Source of the DNA: Haloarcula argentinensis DSM 12282
GTDB lineage: Archaea; Halobacteriota; Halobacteria; Halobacteriales; Haloarculaceae
Reading direction: 5' to 3'
Length of the DNA stretch: 44,394 nucleotides
NCBI GenBank assembly: GCA_000336895.1
Contig: AOLX01000023.1
Span: 103,847-148,240, forward strand
In this document: positions 33,202 to 43,850 of the stretch, piece after piece
Layout: each line of letters opens with the position of its first letter
How positions within the stretch are numbered: the first letter of the stretch is position 1
Position numbers and translations under genes: made by a program
Notes under the pieces: generated by a model
Database searches by the model: none
The model's input: only the letters and a program-made list of their open reading frames with translations
Told to the model about the DNA's origin: nothing

Positions 33202-35433
33202 CTATTGATCGGAGACGATTTCGTCGGCAATCTCGACAGCTTCGTCGGCCATCGCCTCGCTTACCTCGCCGCCGTACCGGAGTTGCTCCCGTAGCGCCGC
33301 CAGTCGCCGGACCCGGTTGTCAGCCTCTATCGCGTCGAGATACGCCCGTACCGTCTCACCGCTCTTGCGGCTCCGGTATTGCATCGCAAGGACGTGCATG
33401 GCCCGCTGGAACGCCCGCTCGATGTCGGTCTCGGGGTCCACGCGGCGCTGGTAGCGCAGCCATACCGCGCGGTAGGCTCGCTCGCTGAGGCCGGACCGGC
33501 GCGCGCCCGCTGCGATGCCGAGCAAGGCGACGACGCCGAGCGTCAGCTCCTCACGCGACGGGAGTTCCGGCAGGCGCAGCCCCCTTCCCTCGTCTGTGTC
33601 CGACGCCCCTGCTGTGCCGGTGGACGCGTCGGATTCCGTGAGCGTTGGTGTCTCCGTCGGCTCAGTCTCAGTTCCGTCGGTCTCGGTCAGCGGGGCGGGC
33701 GTCGACGTGTCGGATGGCGTGTACTGCTCTACCGGGTTCCCGTCGCCGACGGTGGGCGACGATTCGTCCGAACTCGCGTCCTCGATACGTTGCTGTCTGA
33801 CCGCCTCACGCGGCCCGGACGGCGTCGGGTCGAACTGTACCCAGCCCTGATCGGGGAAGTACACCTCGACCCAGGCGTGGGAGTTGAGCCCGCGCACGAC
33901 CCACTGGTTCTCGTCGATTCGCTGGCCGGACGTGTACCCGACGGTCATGCGCGCCGGGATGCCCTGGGTCCGGAGCATCGTCACCATCGTCGTCGCGAAG
34001 TAGACGCAGTACCCCTCGTCCATCTCGAAGAGGAAGGCGTCCGCGACGTTGAAATCGGGGCGGTCGACATCGAGCGAGTAGCCCTTGCTGTCCTGCAGCC
34101 ACCGCTCGACGACCAGCGCCGTCTCGTAGGGGTTCTCGGCGTTCGCGGTGAGAATCGCCGTCCGCTCCCCGACCCGATCCGGCGTGCTGTCGGGGAGCTG
34201 GGTGTACAGCTCCACAGTCGCGTCGTCGTAGTCAGTGCCGGCCGCACGCAGCCCGTCCGGGGTCGCCACGAGCAGCTCGCTCCTGACCTCGTAGCTCTCG
34301 CCCGCCGAAAGTGTCCCATCCGGCTGGAACCCGCCCTCACTGGAGACCGATACCGACGGCGCTCCGGAGTAGCGGACGGGCTTCCAGGCGGCCGGGACGG
34401 TCCCGATGGTCGACTCCGCCCGGAACTCCTGTCGAAGCGTCCGGGTTTCACCCGGTGGGCTGTCGAGGCGCTGGTCGTCGTACGGGGTGGGGTTCCCCGT
34501 CCGCACCCACCCGTTGCCGGTGTAGCGGTCGTAGGAGGTGACCCGCCAGTAGCGCGGTTCCTCGCTTTCGACCGTGTACCGGATCTCCGGCGTCAACGAG
34601 ATGCTCCCCTGTACTGAGAGAGATTCCCCGGCGTCGAAGAGGCTCCCTTCGACGGTCTGGCCGTCTGACCCGTCATCGTACGACAGCAAACTATCGCGGG
34701 TAATCGGGACCTGCGAGAGCGCCGCCGGGACGACGATTATCGCCGCCAGCTGTTCGAGGACGGCACGCCGCCCGGCGTCGATGCCGTCGCTGTCACCGCC
34801 CGCGCGCTCCGTACCGTCACTGTCGGTCATCGCGTCCGGTCGCTTCGTCAGGTCCGTCGGCTCGTCCGCCGACAGCGTATCGAGCGTCCCGAAGCCGATC
34901 GTCGCCGCGATGCCGACGACGCCAAGCAGGGTCGTCACCACACCGGCGTCGGTCGTCAGGGCGAAAAACGCGAGCGCCGTCCCGGCCGCCAGCGTCGCCG
35001 TCACGTACCAGCGCCGTAGCGCGAAGTACCACGTCAGAAACACTGGTGCCGGCGCGAACGACAGCACCCACAGCCTGACCTTGGCGATCTGGAGCAGCGA
35101 CCGCCCAGTCAGCAGGGCGGCGGTGTCGCCCAGCAGCTCCGTTATGGCCGGATTCGTCGAGAGGTTCAGTATGTACGCGCCGAGCCCACCGGCGAACAGC
35201 ACTGCGCCGACACCGACCGCGAGGGGCGGTCTGAGCACGCGGGCCAGCAGTGTCGCGCCGACGAGTGAGAGCGCGGTAAGCGCCAGAAACAGTGTCGGGT
35301 CGCCGACTACGTCGCTGAGGTAGTACATCGTTCGCAGCGGTGCGCCGATGGCCAGTGCCGCCGCAAGCAACGCCAGTATCCTCGACTGGCTCCACGGGAC
35401 TCGGCGACGGACTCGTTCCACGACGCCGCTCAT
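33202..35433 (-). CDS. Membrane transglutaminase-like protein (TgpA type, DUF3488-TGc-DUF4129)
   Basis: 743 residues. About six N-terminal helices (to about 175, DUF3488-like) are followed by a further helix (LEQLAAIIVVPAALS). An outer domain carries a transglutaminase core: Cys in DEGYCVYFATTMVTMLR, His in SHAWVEVYFP, Asp in FDPTPSG. A low-complexity Thr/Glu linker, a C-terminal helix (LTLGVVALLGIAAG) and a cytosolic DUF4129 tail (AFQRAMHVLAMQYRSRKSGE) follow. It overlaps the DUF58 gene by four bases and is the last gene of a MoxR-DUF58-transglutaminase operon. In bacteria such sets act on envelope proteins; the role in archaea is open. Confidence 0.93.
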   Translation of the reverse strand: MSGVVERVRRRVPWSQSRILALLAAALAIGAPLRTMYYLSDVVGDPTLFLALTALSLVGATLLARVLRPPLAVGVGAVLFAGGLGAYILNLSTNPAITELLGDTAALLTGRSLLQIAKVRLWVLSFAPAPVFLTWYFALRRWYVTATLAAGTALAFFALTTDAGVVTTLLGVVGIAATIGFGTLDTLSADEPTDLTKRPDAMTDSDGTERAGGDSDGIDAGRRAVLEQLAAIIVVPAALSQVPITRDSLLSYDDGSDGQTVEGSLFDAGESLSVQGSISLTPEIRYTVESEEPRYWRVTSYDRYTGNGWVRTGNPTPYDDQRLDSPPGETRTLRQEFRAESTIGTVPAAWKPVRYSGAPSVSVSSEGGFQPDGTLSAGESYEVRSELLVATPDGLRAAGTDYDDATVELYTQLPDSTPDRVGERTAILTANAENPYETALVVERWLQDSKGYSLDVDRPDFNVADAFLFEMDEGYCVYFATTMVTMLRTQGIPARMTVGYTSGQRIDENQWVVRGLNSHAWVEVYFPDQGWVQFDPTPSGPREAVRQQRIEDASSDESSPTVGDGNPVEQYTPSDTSTPAPLTETDGTETEPTETPTLTESDASTGTAGASDTDEGRGLRLPELPSREELTLGVVALLGIAAGARRSGLSERAYRAVWLRYQRRVDPETDIERAFQRAMHVLAMQYRSRKSGETVRAYLDAIEADNRVRRLAALREQLRYGGEVSEAMADEAVEIADEIVSDQ

Positions 35434-36400
35434 CCGTTCACCTCCCCTGCGATAGGGTTGTCCCGGCTGGCGGTCACGTCGGCGAAGGACCGGTGGCGGC
35501 CATCGACCGACACCGTGACACCGTCACCGGTGGCCGTGACGACCACGTCAGCGTCGTCCACACGGCCGGTCTGGCCCGCGTCGGCCCGGGCCAGCAGTTC
35601 GAGCAGCCGCGTCCGGTGAGTGTCGCCGTATCCCTGCTCGACTGCGTCGTTCGGGACGGCGAGTTCGACCGCGAGACCGCTCTCCAGTGCGGCCATCGTG
35701 ATCGTTGCTGCGGCGGCGGCCATTTCGTCGGCATGGCCTTCGCGGGCCTCCGCAGCGACGAGCAGGGCCCTGTCGCTCCGGCTGTCGGCGAACTCCTTGA
35801 CCAGCAGGTCCTCCCGCTTGGCGCTGGATTTCCAGTGCACGTCCCGTAGCGAGTCGCCGCTGACGTACTCCCGCAGTCGGTCGAACGACTGCCGGTCCTC
35901 GCTTTCCGGCGTGAACGTTCGCGCGAACGCATCCGTCCCGCCCAGCCGGTAGACGGGCGGATACACGAGCACGTCGGTTTGACTCTTGACAGTGTACCGC
36001 TCCGTGACGAGTTCCATAGCGTCAGTTACCGTCACGTCGACGGGGCCGACCCGCTGTTCGCCTCGGCCCATGTAGGTGACCCGGTAGGACACTGTCGCTG
36101 GAAGGGACTTCCTGACTGTCGTCTCCCCATTGAGGCCCTCAGACAGCTGGTCGGTGACGGTCGCGATGCCACTGCCGTCGACGCGGAACTCCACGGGCTT
36201 CGTCTCGCCGGGAAAGCCGCGGCGGAGGCGACCCCGTTCGACGGTCGGCGCGCCACCCCAGCGGACTTGGACGGCAGCGGCGAACACGCCGACGAACAGC
36301 GGGCCGGCAACGGCAGTAAGCCCGGGTTGACCGAATCTGGCACTGACTAGAAGGGCGGCAACGGCGACGGCGAGGACGGCGAAACCGCGGCGTGTCGGTC

Positions 36401-36404
<4 letters not shown>
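35430..36404 (-). CDS. DUF58 protein with VWA-like domain
   Basis: 324 residues. Two N-terminal helices (FAVLAVAVAALLVSARFG; LTAVAGPLFVGVFAAAVQV) precede a beta region. The DUF58 signature GDSLRDVHWKSSAKREDLLVKEF (about 188-210) begins the von Willebrand A-like part. It overlaps both neighbours by ATGA. It probably assembles with MoxR and the transglutaminase at the membrane. Confidence 0.93.
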
Positions 36405-37360
<956 letters not shown>

Positions 37361-37554
37361 AGTCGCAATCTCGTGGGACGACGCCGTGGCACGGGGACTG
37401 GTAGGATAGTCTGCCCTGTCGACCAGTAAGTGTCTTGTGTGGGGTACCACGTCCTCCGGGCCGTTCAGTTGTAGCCGCGTCTATGGTGTGCGCGCATGTA
37501 ACTCTGTGGATGGGTGACAACAACACACATTCGGTTTACGGCCGGTAGCGCCGT

Positions 37555-37824
37555 TCACCAGGACTTACACGCCCCACAGACGAGGTGCCTCTCCTGTGTC
37601 CACCGCCGTTCGACGACCTCTCCACACTCGGCACAGGCCGCTCCTTCGGGCGACCACGCGTACGTCGTCACGGCGGGGTCGACCGCGTCGGCCGAGGCTT
37701 CGCTGTCGGGGGTGTCGCTTTCGGTCTCTGTCGTATCGTCTTCCGCAGACGTACCGCTCTCTCCCTCGTCCTCGCTCTCGTCGCCAGCGTCGAGAAAGTC
37801 CTCCAGCGAGGTGTCTTCGGCCAT
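37555..37824 (-). CDS. Small zinc-ribbon protein with acidic N-terminus
   Basis: 89 residues. A very acidic disordered first half (EDEGESGTSAEDDTTETESD) is followed by a C-terminal zinc ribbon (CAECGEVVERRW, then HLVCGACKSW). The family (DUF7573-like) is recalled only weakly. A TATA-like tattttg near 37852 places the transcript start at the ATG at 37824. It may bind nucleic acid or a partner protein; not shown. Confidence 0.8.
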   Translation of the reverse strand: MAEDTSLEDFLDAGDESEDEGESGTSAEDDTTETESDTPDSEASADAVDPAVTTYAWSPEGAACAECGEVVERRWTQERHLVCGACKSW

Positions 37825-37905
37825 ACACGTTGGTTTTGCCCGCGACCACAAAATACCCTGTCGGTCGTTCCGCCTTCGATCTGCGTCTCGACTGGCTATC
37901 GGCGG

Positions 37906-38589
37906 TTATTCGGTAGCGACGCCGACGGTCAGCAACGTTCCCAGTTCGCGGTAGCGCTTGACCATCGCCTCGCGCGTCTCGAACTCGTCCGTGGGGAACG
38001 CATCCGCTGGCGGGATCTCCACCTCGCGGTCGGGGATCGTGTCCTGTGCGGCTACGGCCAGACCCGCTTCGCGGAACGCCTCGCGGTACTCCGGGCCGCT
38101 CCAGCGAGTCATCTCGATGTCGATGAAATCCTGCCACTCGTGGGAGTGGACGTTCTCCTCGTAGTAGTTCACTGCAATGTGGGCGGTTCCGCCGGGTCGC
38201 AGCACCCGCGTGATTTCTTCGAGGGTATGTGGCGGGTCGCTGGCGTAGTAGAACGCCTCCATAGAAAACACGTGGTCGATGCTGTCGGTCGCAAACGGGA
38301 GGGCATCGAAGTCCCCACGCAGAAACCCGATGCCGTCGTCGTCCGTGTAGTCCCGGGCGTTCCGGAGCATCTCCGGTGAGCCGTCGAGGCCGTAGCAGGG
38401 ACCGGCATCGTTGGTGTCCCGCAGCGCACGGAGCGCATAGCCTGACCCAGTCCCAAGGTCGAGCACCGTGTCGCCCGGTTCGACCGGCATCCGGGCGAGA
38501 ACGTGCTTGGCGGTGTGCCAGTGCCGGTCTTCCATCCCTCTGTCTTTACCTTCGGCCGCCCACGCGTCGAATTCCTCGCGAACACTCAT
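37906..38589 (-). CDS. Class I SAM-dependent methyltransferase
   Basis: 227 residues. Motif I is VLDLGTGSGYALRAL, with the SAM-ribose acidic residue in CYGLDGSPEML. The motif II region is DSIDHVFSMEAFYYASD, and motif III is LRPGGTAHIAV. The fold is the UbiE/Methyltransf_11 kind. The substrate is unknown. The ATG at 38589 is preceded by a TATA-like attttga at about 27 bp. Confidence 0.9.
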   Translation of the reverse strand: MSVREEFDAWAAEGKDRGMEDRHWHTAKHVLARMPVEPGDTVLDLGTGSGYALRALRDTNDAGPCYGLDGSPEMLRNARDYTDDDGIGFLRGDFDALPFATDSIDHVFSMEAFYYASDPPHTLEEITRVLRPGGTAHIAVNYYEENVHSHEWQDFIDIEMTRWSGPEYREAFREAGLAVAAQDTIPDREVEIPPADAFPTDEFETREAMVKRYRELGTLLTVGVATE

Positions 38590-38751
38590 ACGTCTCTCCA
38601 GCAGTTGCGGCCTCAAAATGCCCGCTATTTCGGCCTGTCAGAAACACGTGTCCACCGATAGCCGTACCCGTCTGGCGATGGACATCTCAGCCCACCGCTG
38701 TACACAAAATATCGGATGGAGAATAAGACGGTCGGCGTACTGCGACACAGC

Positions 38752-40095
38752 ATGCGCTCGTACAAGGCCAAATCGGTAACCTCGATACAGCTTCCGCCCC
38801 GTGACCGACGTGAGACTGCGCTCACCGAGGCCGGACACAACGTCTTCAACCTCGCTGCGGATGACGTCTTTATCGACTTACTGACCGATTCGGGGACCGG
38901 GGCGATGAGTGACGACCAGTGGGCGGACGTGGTCCGAGGCGACGAGGCGTACGCCGGCTCGCGCTCGTTCAAACGCTTCAGTGAGGCGGTCGCCGACGTG
39001 ATGGGGTTCGACCGCGTGGTCCCGACACATCAGGGCCGTGGCGCAGAGAACGTCCTGTTCGGGGCGCTACTGGACGACGGTGACGTCGTTCTCAATAACA
39101 CGCATTTCGATACCACCCGCGCACACGTGACGAATCAGGGCGCGACCGCGGTCGACTGTCCGGCGGAGACGGATCTGACCACTGATAGCGTCGGGACGTT
39201 TGCCGGAAACTTCTCCACAGATCGTGGGTGGAACGCCGTCGAGGAGTACGGGCAGGACGCTGTTTCTGCCGTCGTCCTGACGATCACGAACAACTCCGCC
39301 GCCGGCCAGCCGGTGTCGATGGAGAACATCCGCGAGACAGCCGCTTTCGCCACAGAAATCGACGCAACGTTCGTCATCGATGCCTGTCGGTTCGCCGAAA
39401 ACGCACAGTTCATCAAGCAACGGGACCCCGAATACGCCGACACGCCCCTCAGTGAGATCGCCCGCGAGCAGTTACGTCCCGCGGACGCAATCACGATGAG
39501 TGGGAAAAAGGACGCACTCGCAAACATCGGCGGGTTCACCGCCGTCCGCGACGCTGCCCTGTTCGAACAGTGCAAACAGCGTGCAATCCTGTACGAAGGG
39601 TTCCCGACCTATGGGGGCCTCGCGGGTCGTGACCTCGAAGCGATGGCCACTGGTCTGCGGGAAGCGGTCCAACCGCCGTACGTCGCCGAGCGGATCGAAC
39701 AGGTCGCGACCCTCGGCGACCTCCTGCGTGATCGCGACATCCCAATCGTCACGCCGACCGGCGGTCACGCTGTCTATATTGATGCGGCCGCCCTGTTCCC
39801 GGACATTCCCGCCGACCAGTTCCCCGGGCAGCGACTCGTCTGCGAACTCTACCGCGAGGGCGGCGTCCGGACAGTCGAACTCGGTTCGTTCGCCTTCCCC
39901 GGGACTGACCGTCCGGAACTCGTCCGGCTCGCCCTGCCTCGACGGACGTACTGGCGCGAACACCTCGAACACATCGCAGAAACCGCTGCACGTGTTCGTG
40001 ACCATCGCGAGGAGTACTCCGGTCTGGAAATCGTCTGGGAGCCACCGATGGAAGAACTCAGGCACTTCTCAGCCGAACTTGAACCCGTTGCGTAA
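38752..40095 (+). CDS. Tryptophanase / tyrosine phenol-lyase (PLP beta-eliminating lyase)
   Basis: 447 residues. The PLP-binding lysine lies in ITMSGKKDALANIGGF. Conserved PTHQGRGAENVLF, NNTHFDTTRAH and DACRFAENAQFI are seen. It cleaves tryptophan to indole, pyruvate and ammonia, or tyrosine to phenol. I cannot separate these from sequence alone. The ATG at 38752 (MRSYKAKSV) is favoured over the one at 38716: the family starts near this motif, and TATA-like gaataag (38720-38726) lies about 28 bp upstream. No permease gene is adjacent. Confidence 0.92.
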   Translation: MRSYKAKSVTSIQLPPRDRRETALTEAGHNVFNLAADDVFIDLLTDSGTGAMSDDQWADVVRGDEAYAGSRSFKRFSEAVADVMGFDRVVPTHQGRGAENVLFGALLDDGDVVLNNTHFDTTRAHVTNQGATAVDCPAETDLTTDSVGTFAGNFSTDRGWNAVEEYGQDAVSAVVLTITNNSAAGQPVSMENIRETAAFATEIDATFVIDACRFAENAQFIKQRDPEYADTPLSEIAREQLRPADAITMSGKKDALANIGGFTAVRDAALFEQCKQRAILYEGFPTYGGLAGRDLEAMATGLREAVQPPYVAERIEQVATLGDLLRDRDIPIVTPTGGHAVYIDAAALFPDIPADQFPGQRLVCELYREGGVRTVELGSFAFPGTDRPELVRLALPRRTYWREHLEHIAETAARVRDHREEYSGLEIVWEPPMEELRHFSAELEPVA

Positions 40096-40193
40096 GATTG
40101 CTCGCTCGTGACTCCGGACGACAGCGACTCGCGAGCGACCATGCGGTGGCCGGGAACGCAAACGCAAAGTAGGGCCACGCGAACGTTCAAGTA

Positions 40194-40412
40194 ATGCAAG
40201 GACTGCTGTCGGAACTGCTCCAGAGCATCATCGACATGCCCGGCTGGTTCCTCGACGTGGCACTGAACGACCCGCTGGCGGCACTCATGCTCGCCGTCGG
40301 TGCCGTCATCACGACCGTCTCGGTCGTATTCTTTGGGTACCTGTCGCTGGGGGCCGTCCTTTCGCTGTTCAGCGGCTCCGGCGGTCGAGGACCGCCCCAA
40401 GCAAATCGATAG
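40194..40412 (+). CDS. Small membrane protein, unknown function
   Basis: 72 residues: an amphipathic start (LLSELLQSIIDMPGWFLDV) and one long or two short helices (PLAALMLAVGAVITTVSVVFFGYLSLGAVLSLF), then a Gly/Arg tail. A TATA-like gcaaagta lies about 27 bp upstream. Its 3' end overlaps the 3' end of the convergent oxidoreductase gene by 44 bp. Confidence 0.7.
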   Translation: MQGLLSELLQSIIDMPGWFLDVALNDPLAALMLAVGAVITTVSVVFFGYLSLGAVLSLFSGSGGRGPPQANR

Positions 40413-41346
40413 CCGTCTCGACATCCGGTCCGAGCGGCGACGCGAACACCACGCTATCAGCGTGTTCTTCTAACGCCGCCGTGCGCTCGGCCACCGTCTC
40501 CGGCGTCCCGGCGATACAGAACGCGTCCAGCATCGCCTCAGTCACGCCCTCAAACGCGGCCGAGAACTCGCCGGCCGAGATCGCCTGTCCGATGTCGTCG
40601 GCGGCTTCGTGGTCGATGCCGTGCCGGTCGAGTACCGGCGGCGGCGACCCCGCGGCGACGAACGCGACCGGCGGCCGGGCAGCCTCTCGTGCCTCGGTCT
40701 CGTCTTCGGCGACAGAGACACTGGCGTAGGCTGCGAGGTCGAACTCGCCGTACTCCTCGGGCCGCTCGTCGACCATTTCTTTCACTTGCTCGCGTGCCCA
40801 CGCGAGGTCCTTTGGATGTGCTCCGTTGTACAGCGCGCCGTCGGCGTGTTTCGCCGCCATCCGAGTCATGTGGGGCCCCTGCGCACCGACGTACACCGGG
40901 ATATCGTCGACCTCGTAGTTCAGCCCGGCGTCAACGGCCTCGAAGGTTCCATCGTTGTCGACTCGCTCGCCGTCCCAGAGTTTCCGCGCAGTCGTGAACG
41001 TCTCAAGCACGCGCCGCAGCGCGTCGTCGTGGTCGAAACCGAGGTTGCTGAGTGTCGATCTATCCCCCGGCCCGATGCCGAAGACGGCTCGCCCGTCGCT
41101 CAGTTCCTCGAGCGTCGCCACCCGCGAGGACAGCGTCACTGGGTGCGTCTCGTAGGGGTTGGCGATACCGGGACCGAGCAGCATCTCATCGGTCCGCTCG
41201 GCCATCGCAGTCAGCGCCATGAACTGGTCGCGGTTGTTGTAGTGATGGCTGACGTACACGGCGTCGAGCGCGTTCGATTCGGCCTGTTCGGCAAACGAGG
41301 CGAGCTGTGCGACCGGGTGTTCCGGGGTAATTTCAATCGCGTACAT
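40369..41346 (-). CDS. F420-dependent luciferase-like oxidoreductase (Mer-like)
   Basis: 325 residues, a bacterial-luciferase TIM barrel. The start YAIEITPEHPVAQLASFAEQAES, the segment YVSHHYNNRDQFMALTAMA, the LGPGIANPYETHPV region and FGIGPGDRSTLSNLG resemble methylene-tetrahydromethanopterin reductase (Mer). In haloarchaea such proteins may act on folate derivatives or other substrates. It overlaps the cofE gene by 14 bases on the same strand, which ties it to coenzyme F420. Confidence 0.9.
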   Translation of the reverse strand: MYAIEITPEHPVAQLASFAEQAESNALDAVYVSHHYNNRDQFMALTAMAERTDEMLLGPGIANPYETHPVTLSSRVATLEELSDGRAVFGIGPGDRSTLSNLGFDHDDALRRVLETFTTARKLWDGERVDNDGTFEAVDAGLNYEVDDIPVYVGAQGPHMTRMAAKHADGALYNGAHPKDLAWAREQVKEMVDERPEEYGEFDLAAYASVSVAEDETEAREAARPPVAFVAAGSPPPVLDRHGIDHEAADDIGQAISAGEFSAAFEGVTEAMLDAFCIAGTPETVAERTAALEEHADSVVFASPLGPDVETAIDLLGAVLDRRSR

Positions 41347-42106
41347 GGGACCACTCTCTGAGTGCTTGTCTGACTACATCTTTCTCCGGGTCGCGGAACA
41401 GTTGCTCGCTGCCCGCGTGGTCGCCGAAGTCGAAATCGCGGACGACTGCGGCGGGTGTTCCGCCGTCGCCTTCGCCGGTGACGAGGTTCGCCGCGGCGGC
41501 GAGTTCGTCGACGACAGCTTGGACGGTGGCTTCGAGTTCGCGGCCGTCGCGGTCGTGTTCGCCCCGCCAGTCACGCGATGCGGGGAGACCGTCCCAGCCC
41601 AGTGCGACGCCGCGTTGGCCGAGGCGGAACGGCCGCCCCGACGTGTCAGTGACGATGACGCTGGGTTCGACACCCGTCCGCTCGCGGATGCCGTCGCAGA
41701 TCGCTTCGGCCTCCGCTGTCGGGTCTTCGGGGAGCAAGAGGAGGTCCGCGCCGGGCACGTTCGAGCGGTCGATGCCCGCGTTGACGGTGATGTGCCCGAA
41801 CTCCGTCACACCGAGGATGAAGGGGGCCTCGACCAGCACCTCCTCACACTCGTCGAGAATCGCCTGTGCCATCCGCGGGTCTTTCTCCTCGTTGGCGATG
41901 TCCTCGATGGTCGCTGCGATGCGCTCCGCACGCCCGCTTGGCTCGTACGATGACAGCGACCGCCCGCGTCCGTTGGCCTTGGAAACGATAGTGCTGGCGA
42001 CACAGACCACGTCGTCGTCCCGTAGGTCGGCCTGTCTGACGAGTAGCTCGGCCACGTCGTCGCCAGGGCGGACCTCGGGCAGCCCCTCGACCGCGAAGAC
42101 TTCCAT
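41333..42106 (-). CDS. cofE: Coenzyme F420-0:L-glutamate ligase (CofE)
   Basis: 257 residues, normal for the archaeal single-domain enzyme. DDVVCVASTIVSKANGRGR, SNVPGADLLLLPEDP, VIVTDTSGRPFRLGQRGVALG and the C-terminal FGDHAGSEQLFRDPEKDVVRQAL match the family. It adds gamma-linked glutamates to F420-0 using GTP. It is upstream of and overlaps the Mer-like gene, so the last step of F420 synthesis and a user of F420 are co-expressed. Confidence 0.95.
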   Translation of the reverse strand: MEVFAVEGLPEVRPGDDVAELLVRQADLRDDDVVCVASTIVSKANGRGRSLSSYEPSGRAERIAATIEDIANEEKDPRMAQAILDECEEVLVEAPFILGVTEFGHITVNAGIDRSNVPGADLLLLPEDPTAEAEAICDGIRERTGVEPSVIVTDTSGRPFRLGQRGVALGWDGLPASRDWRGEHDRDGRELEATVQAVVDELAAAANLVTGEGDGGTPAAVVRDFDFGDHAGSEQLFRDPEKDVVRQALREWSHVRD

Positions 42107-42215
42107 ACCACTTGTGTGGTCTCTGCCCGAAAAAGACCCGCGTTCGCTGCAAAGCCGGACAACAGTGGCAACAGCTGCCGGTACATCGCGGTCGCGACGG
42201 CGCTCACCAACCGCG

Positions 42216-42704
42216 CTACAGTTCGTGCTGGGCCACGTCGAGGGAGCCGTCTTCGACTGTCGCAGTCAGCATCGTCGGACGGTCTGCCGGCGATGCGCCC
42301 GTGACGCTGCCGGGGTTCAGGAGTCGCACACCCTCGTAGACGGTGTCCACACGTTCGTGGGTGTGGCCGGCGACGCCGACGGCGCTGCTGTCGGCTTCCT
42401 CGCGGACCGCAGCGGCGACACGGTCCGCCCAGCCCTGCGGCGATCCGGTGCCGTGTGTCACGACGAACGTGACGCCGCCGAGTTCGACTGTCGCTCGCTC
42501 CGGCAACCCTATCTGTGGGTCGATGTTCCCCGAGACGGCGGTCAGTGCCGTCGCCATGTGGCGGATATCAGCAAGCGCCCCTTTGCTGTCGAAGTCACCG
42601 GCGTGGATGACGCGGTCGGCGACCTCGATGCGTTCCCGGAACGACGGCGGAATCTCGTGTTCCCGGGAGGGGATGTGCGAATCGCTGATGAGAGCGACAT
42701 CCAT
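42216..42704 (-). CDS. Metal-dependent phosphodiesterase (YfcE/MJ0936 family)
   Basis: 162 residues. Metal-ligand motifs in order are DSHIPS (D7, H9), GDFDSKG, SGNID, VTHGTG and GHTHERV. This is a small calcineurin-like phosphoesterase acting on phosphodiesters such as cyclic nucleotides; the natural substrate is unknown. TATA-like cccttttc (42729-42735) is about 27 bp upstream of the ATG at 42704. Confidence 0.93.
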   Translation of the reverse strand: MDVALISDSHIPSREHEIPPSFRERIEVADRVIHAGDFDSKGALADIRHMATALTAVSGNIDPQIGLPERATVELGGVTFVVTHGTGSPQGWADRVAAAVREEADSSAVGVAGHTHERVDTVYEGVRLLNPGSVTGASPADRPTMLTATVEDGSLDVAQHEL

Positions 42705-42778
42705 ATCGACCCATCACGTCGGCGTTCGAAAAGGGTTACTGCCACGGAAACGGGTCCCGACTGCTCGTCCCGGCAGCG

Positions 42779-43075
42779 CTACTCTGTGGACGAAAACACG
42801 TCTCGCAGCCCGTCCAGCTGTTCGACCAGCCGGTCGATGCCATCGTTGATCGTTGCGACCCGCTCGTCGATGTTGTCGACCGGGATCGCGCCCTGTGGCG
42901 TCGGCTCGATGAGTTCGTCGTCTTCCAGCATCCGTAGCGAGTACCGCACCTTGTGTTTCGGGACATCTGTCTCCTCGGCGAGCCGAACGATACCGATCGG
43001 CCCGTTTTCGATGACGGCTTCGAGGATCGACAGGTCCCGCCCCTCCTTTTCGACTTGATCTTCTAGTCGGTCCAT
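42779..43075 (-). CDS. Winged-helix DNA-binding regulator
   Basis: 98 residues. A winged helix (LSILEAVIENGPIGIVRLAE, VPKHKVRYSLRMLEDDELIEPTPQG) is followed by a C-terminal helix (VDNIDERVATINDGIDRLVEQLDGL) likely used for dimerisation. The ATG at 43075 (MDRLEDQ) is preferred because TATA-like taaat (43100-43104) is centred 27 bp upstream; ATG at 43081 is possible. It is a haloarchaeal transcription factor of unknown target. Confidence 0.82.
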   Translation of the reverse strand: MDRLEDQVEKEGRDLSILEAVIENGPIGIVRLAEETDVPKHKVRYSLRMLEDDELIEPTPQGAIPVDNIDERVATINDGIDRLVEQLDGLRDVFSSTE

Positions 43076-43196
43076 TCCCATAGCAAATCGTATCTGTGCA
43101 TTTAGGGTCGTGACACATAAACGCCTCAGTTGCGGCACTGCGACGCGGGTTGTCCTTCTGTACCGTTCTACGAATCCGTCTCTGAACTGTCAGTCG

Positions 43197-43850
43197 CTAC
43201 TCGTCCGAAACTGGCGTGCGACGAAGTTCGTCGAGCTGGTCCCGGAGCTTACTCAGCTCGGTTTCCAGTTCCTCGCGGCGGTCGATGAGCGCACTCAACT
43301 CCTCCGTGTTGACCGAGTAGTCGTTGTCCATCGCCACGTCCAGCGCGTCGGTCGTTGCGCTCGTGAGGTCGGACGCCACCCGCAACACCTCGCTTGGTGT
43401 CCCGCGAGATTCGTACAGCTCCTGTTCGCCCGACAGCGGGCTGTAGGTCACCATCGGCGACTCGACGCCGCGGTGGTAGCTCACGGCGTAGCTCGTGTCC
43501 GTCACCGGATTGAGGCGGTCGTCCGCCCGCTCCGTCCGGACGATGTTGAACGGCTCGGCCAGCGCGGGAAACGTGTCGGCGAGGTCTCGCAGCCGGTCGG
43601 CAGCGGTCACGTCCAGCTGTGCCTCCACGTCGCCGAAGAACTGCCGCGAATTGGTCAGACTGAACGCCACCGTGTAAAACACTGACTCGTCGCTGTCCGC
43701 CAGATTGCGAACCCGGTCGCGCACCTCCTCATGGCGGCCCTCGATAGTGAGCTTCTCCAGTTCCTCAAGCAGCGCTCGGACGCCCTCCTCGCGTTCGAGG
43801 AACGCCTCGACGATCGCGCCGGGCATCTCCTCGCCATCCACGTCCTCCAT
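43197..43850 (-). CDS. Conserved-looking protein of unknown function with C-terminal coiled coil
   Basis: 217 residues. The N-terminal helical part (GAIVEAFLEREEGVRALLEE) is followed by a mixed core (SVFYTVAFSLTNSRQFFGD, NPVTDTSYAVSYHRGVESPMV). A C-terminal coiled coil ends it (NTEELSALIDRREELETELSKLRDQLDEL). There is no membrane segment or catalytic motif. The ATG at 43850 fits a TATA-like ctgtttacga (43871-43880), with an inverted repeat between box and start. Not recognised. Confidence 0.75.
   Translation of the reverse strand: MEDVDGEEMPGAIVEAFLEREEGVRALLEELEKLTIEGRHEEVRDRVRNLADSDESVFYTVAFSLTNSRQFFGDVEAQLDVTAADRLRDLADTFPALAEPFNIVRTERADDRLNPVTDTSYAVSYHRGVESPMVTYSPLSGEQELYESRGTPSEVLRVASDLTSATTDALDVAMDNDYSVNTEELSALIDRREELETELSKLRDQLDELRRTPVSDE

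Noticed and set aside
41478..43058. 526-codon plus-strand open frame
   Set aside because: It runs antisense through cofE, the phosphodiesterase and the regulator gene. It is Ser/Arg/Thr-rich with no domain.
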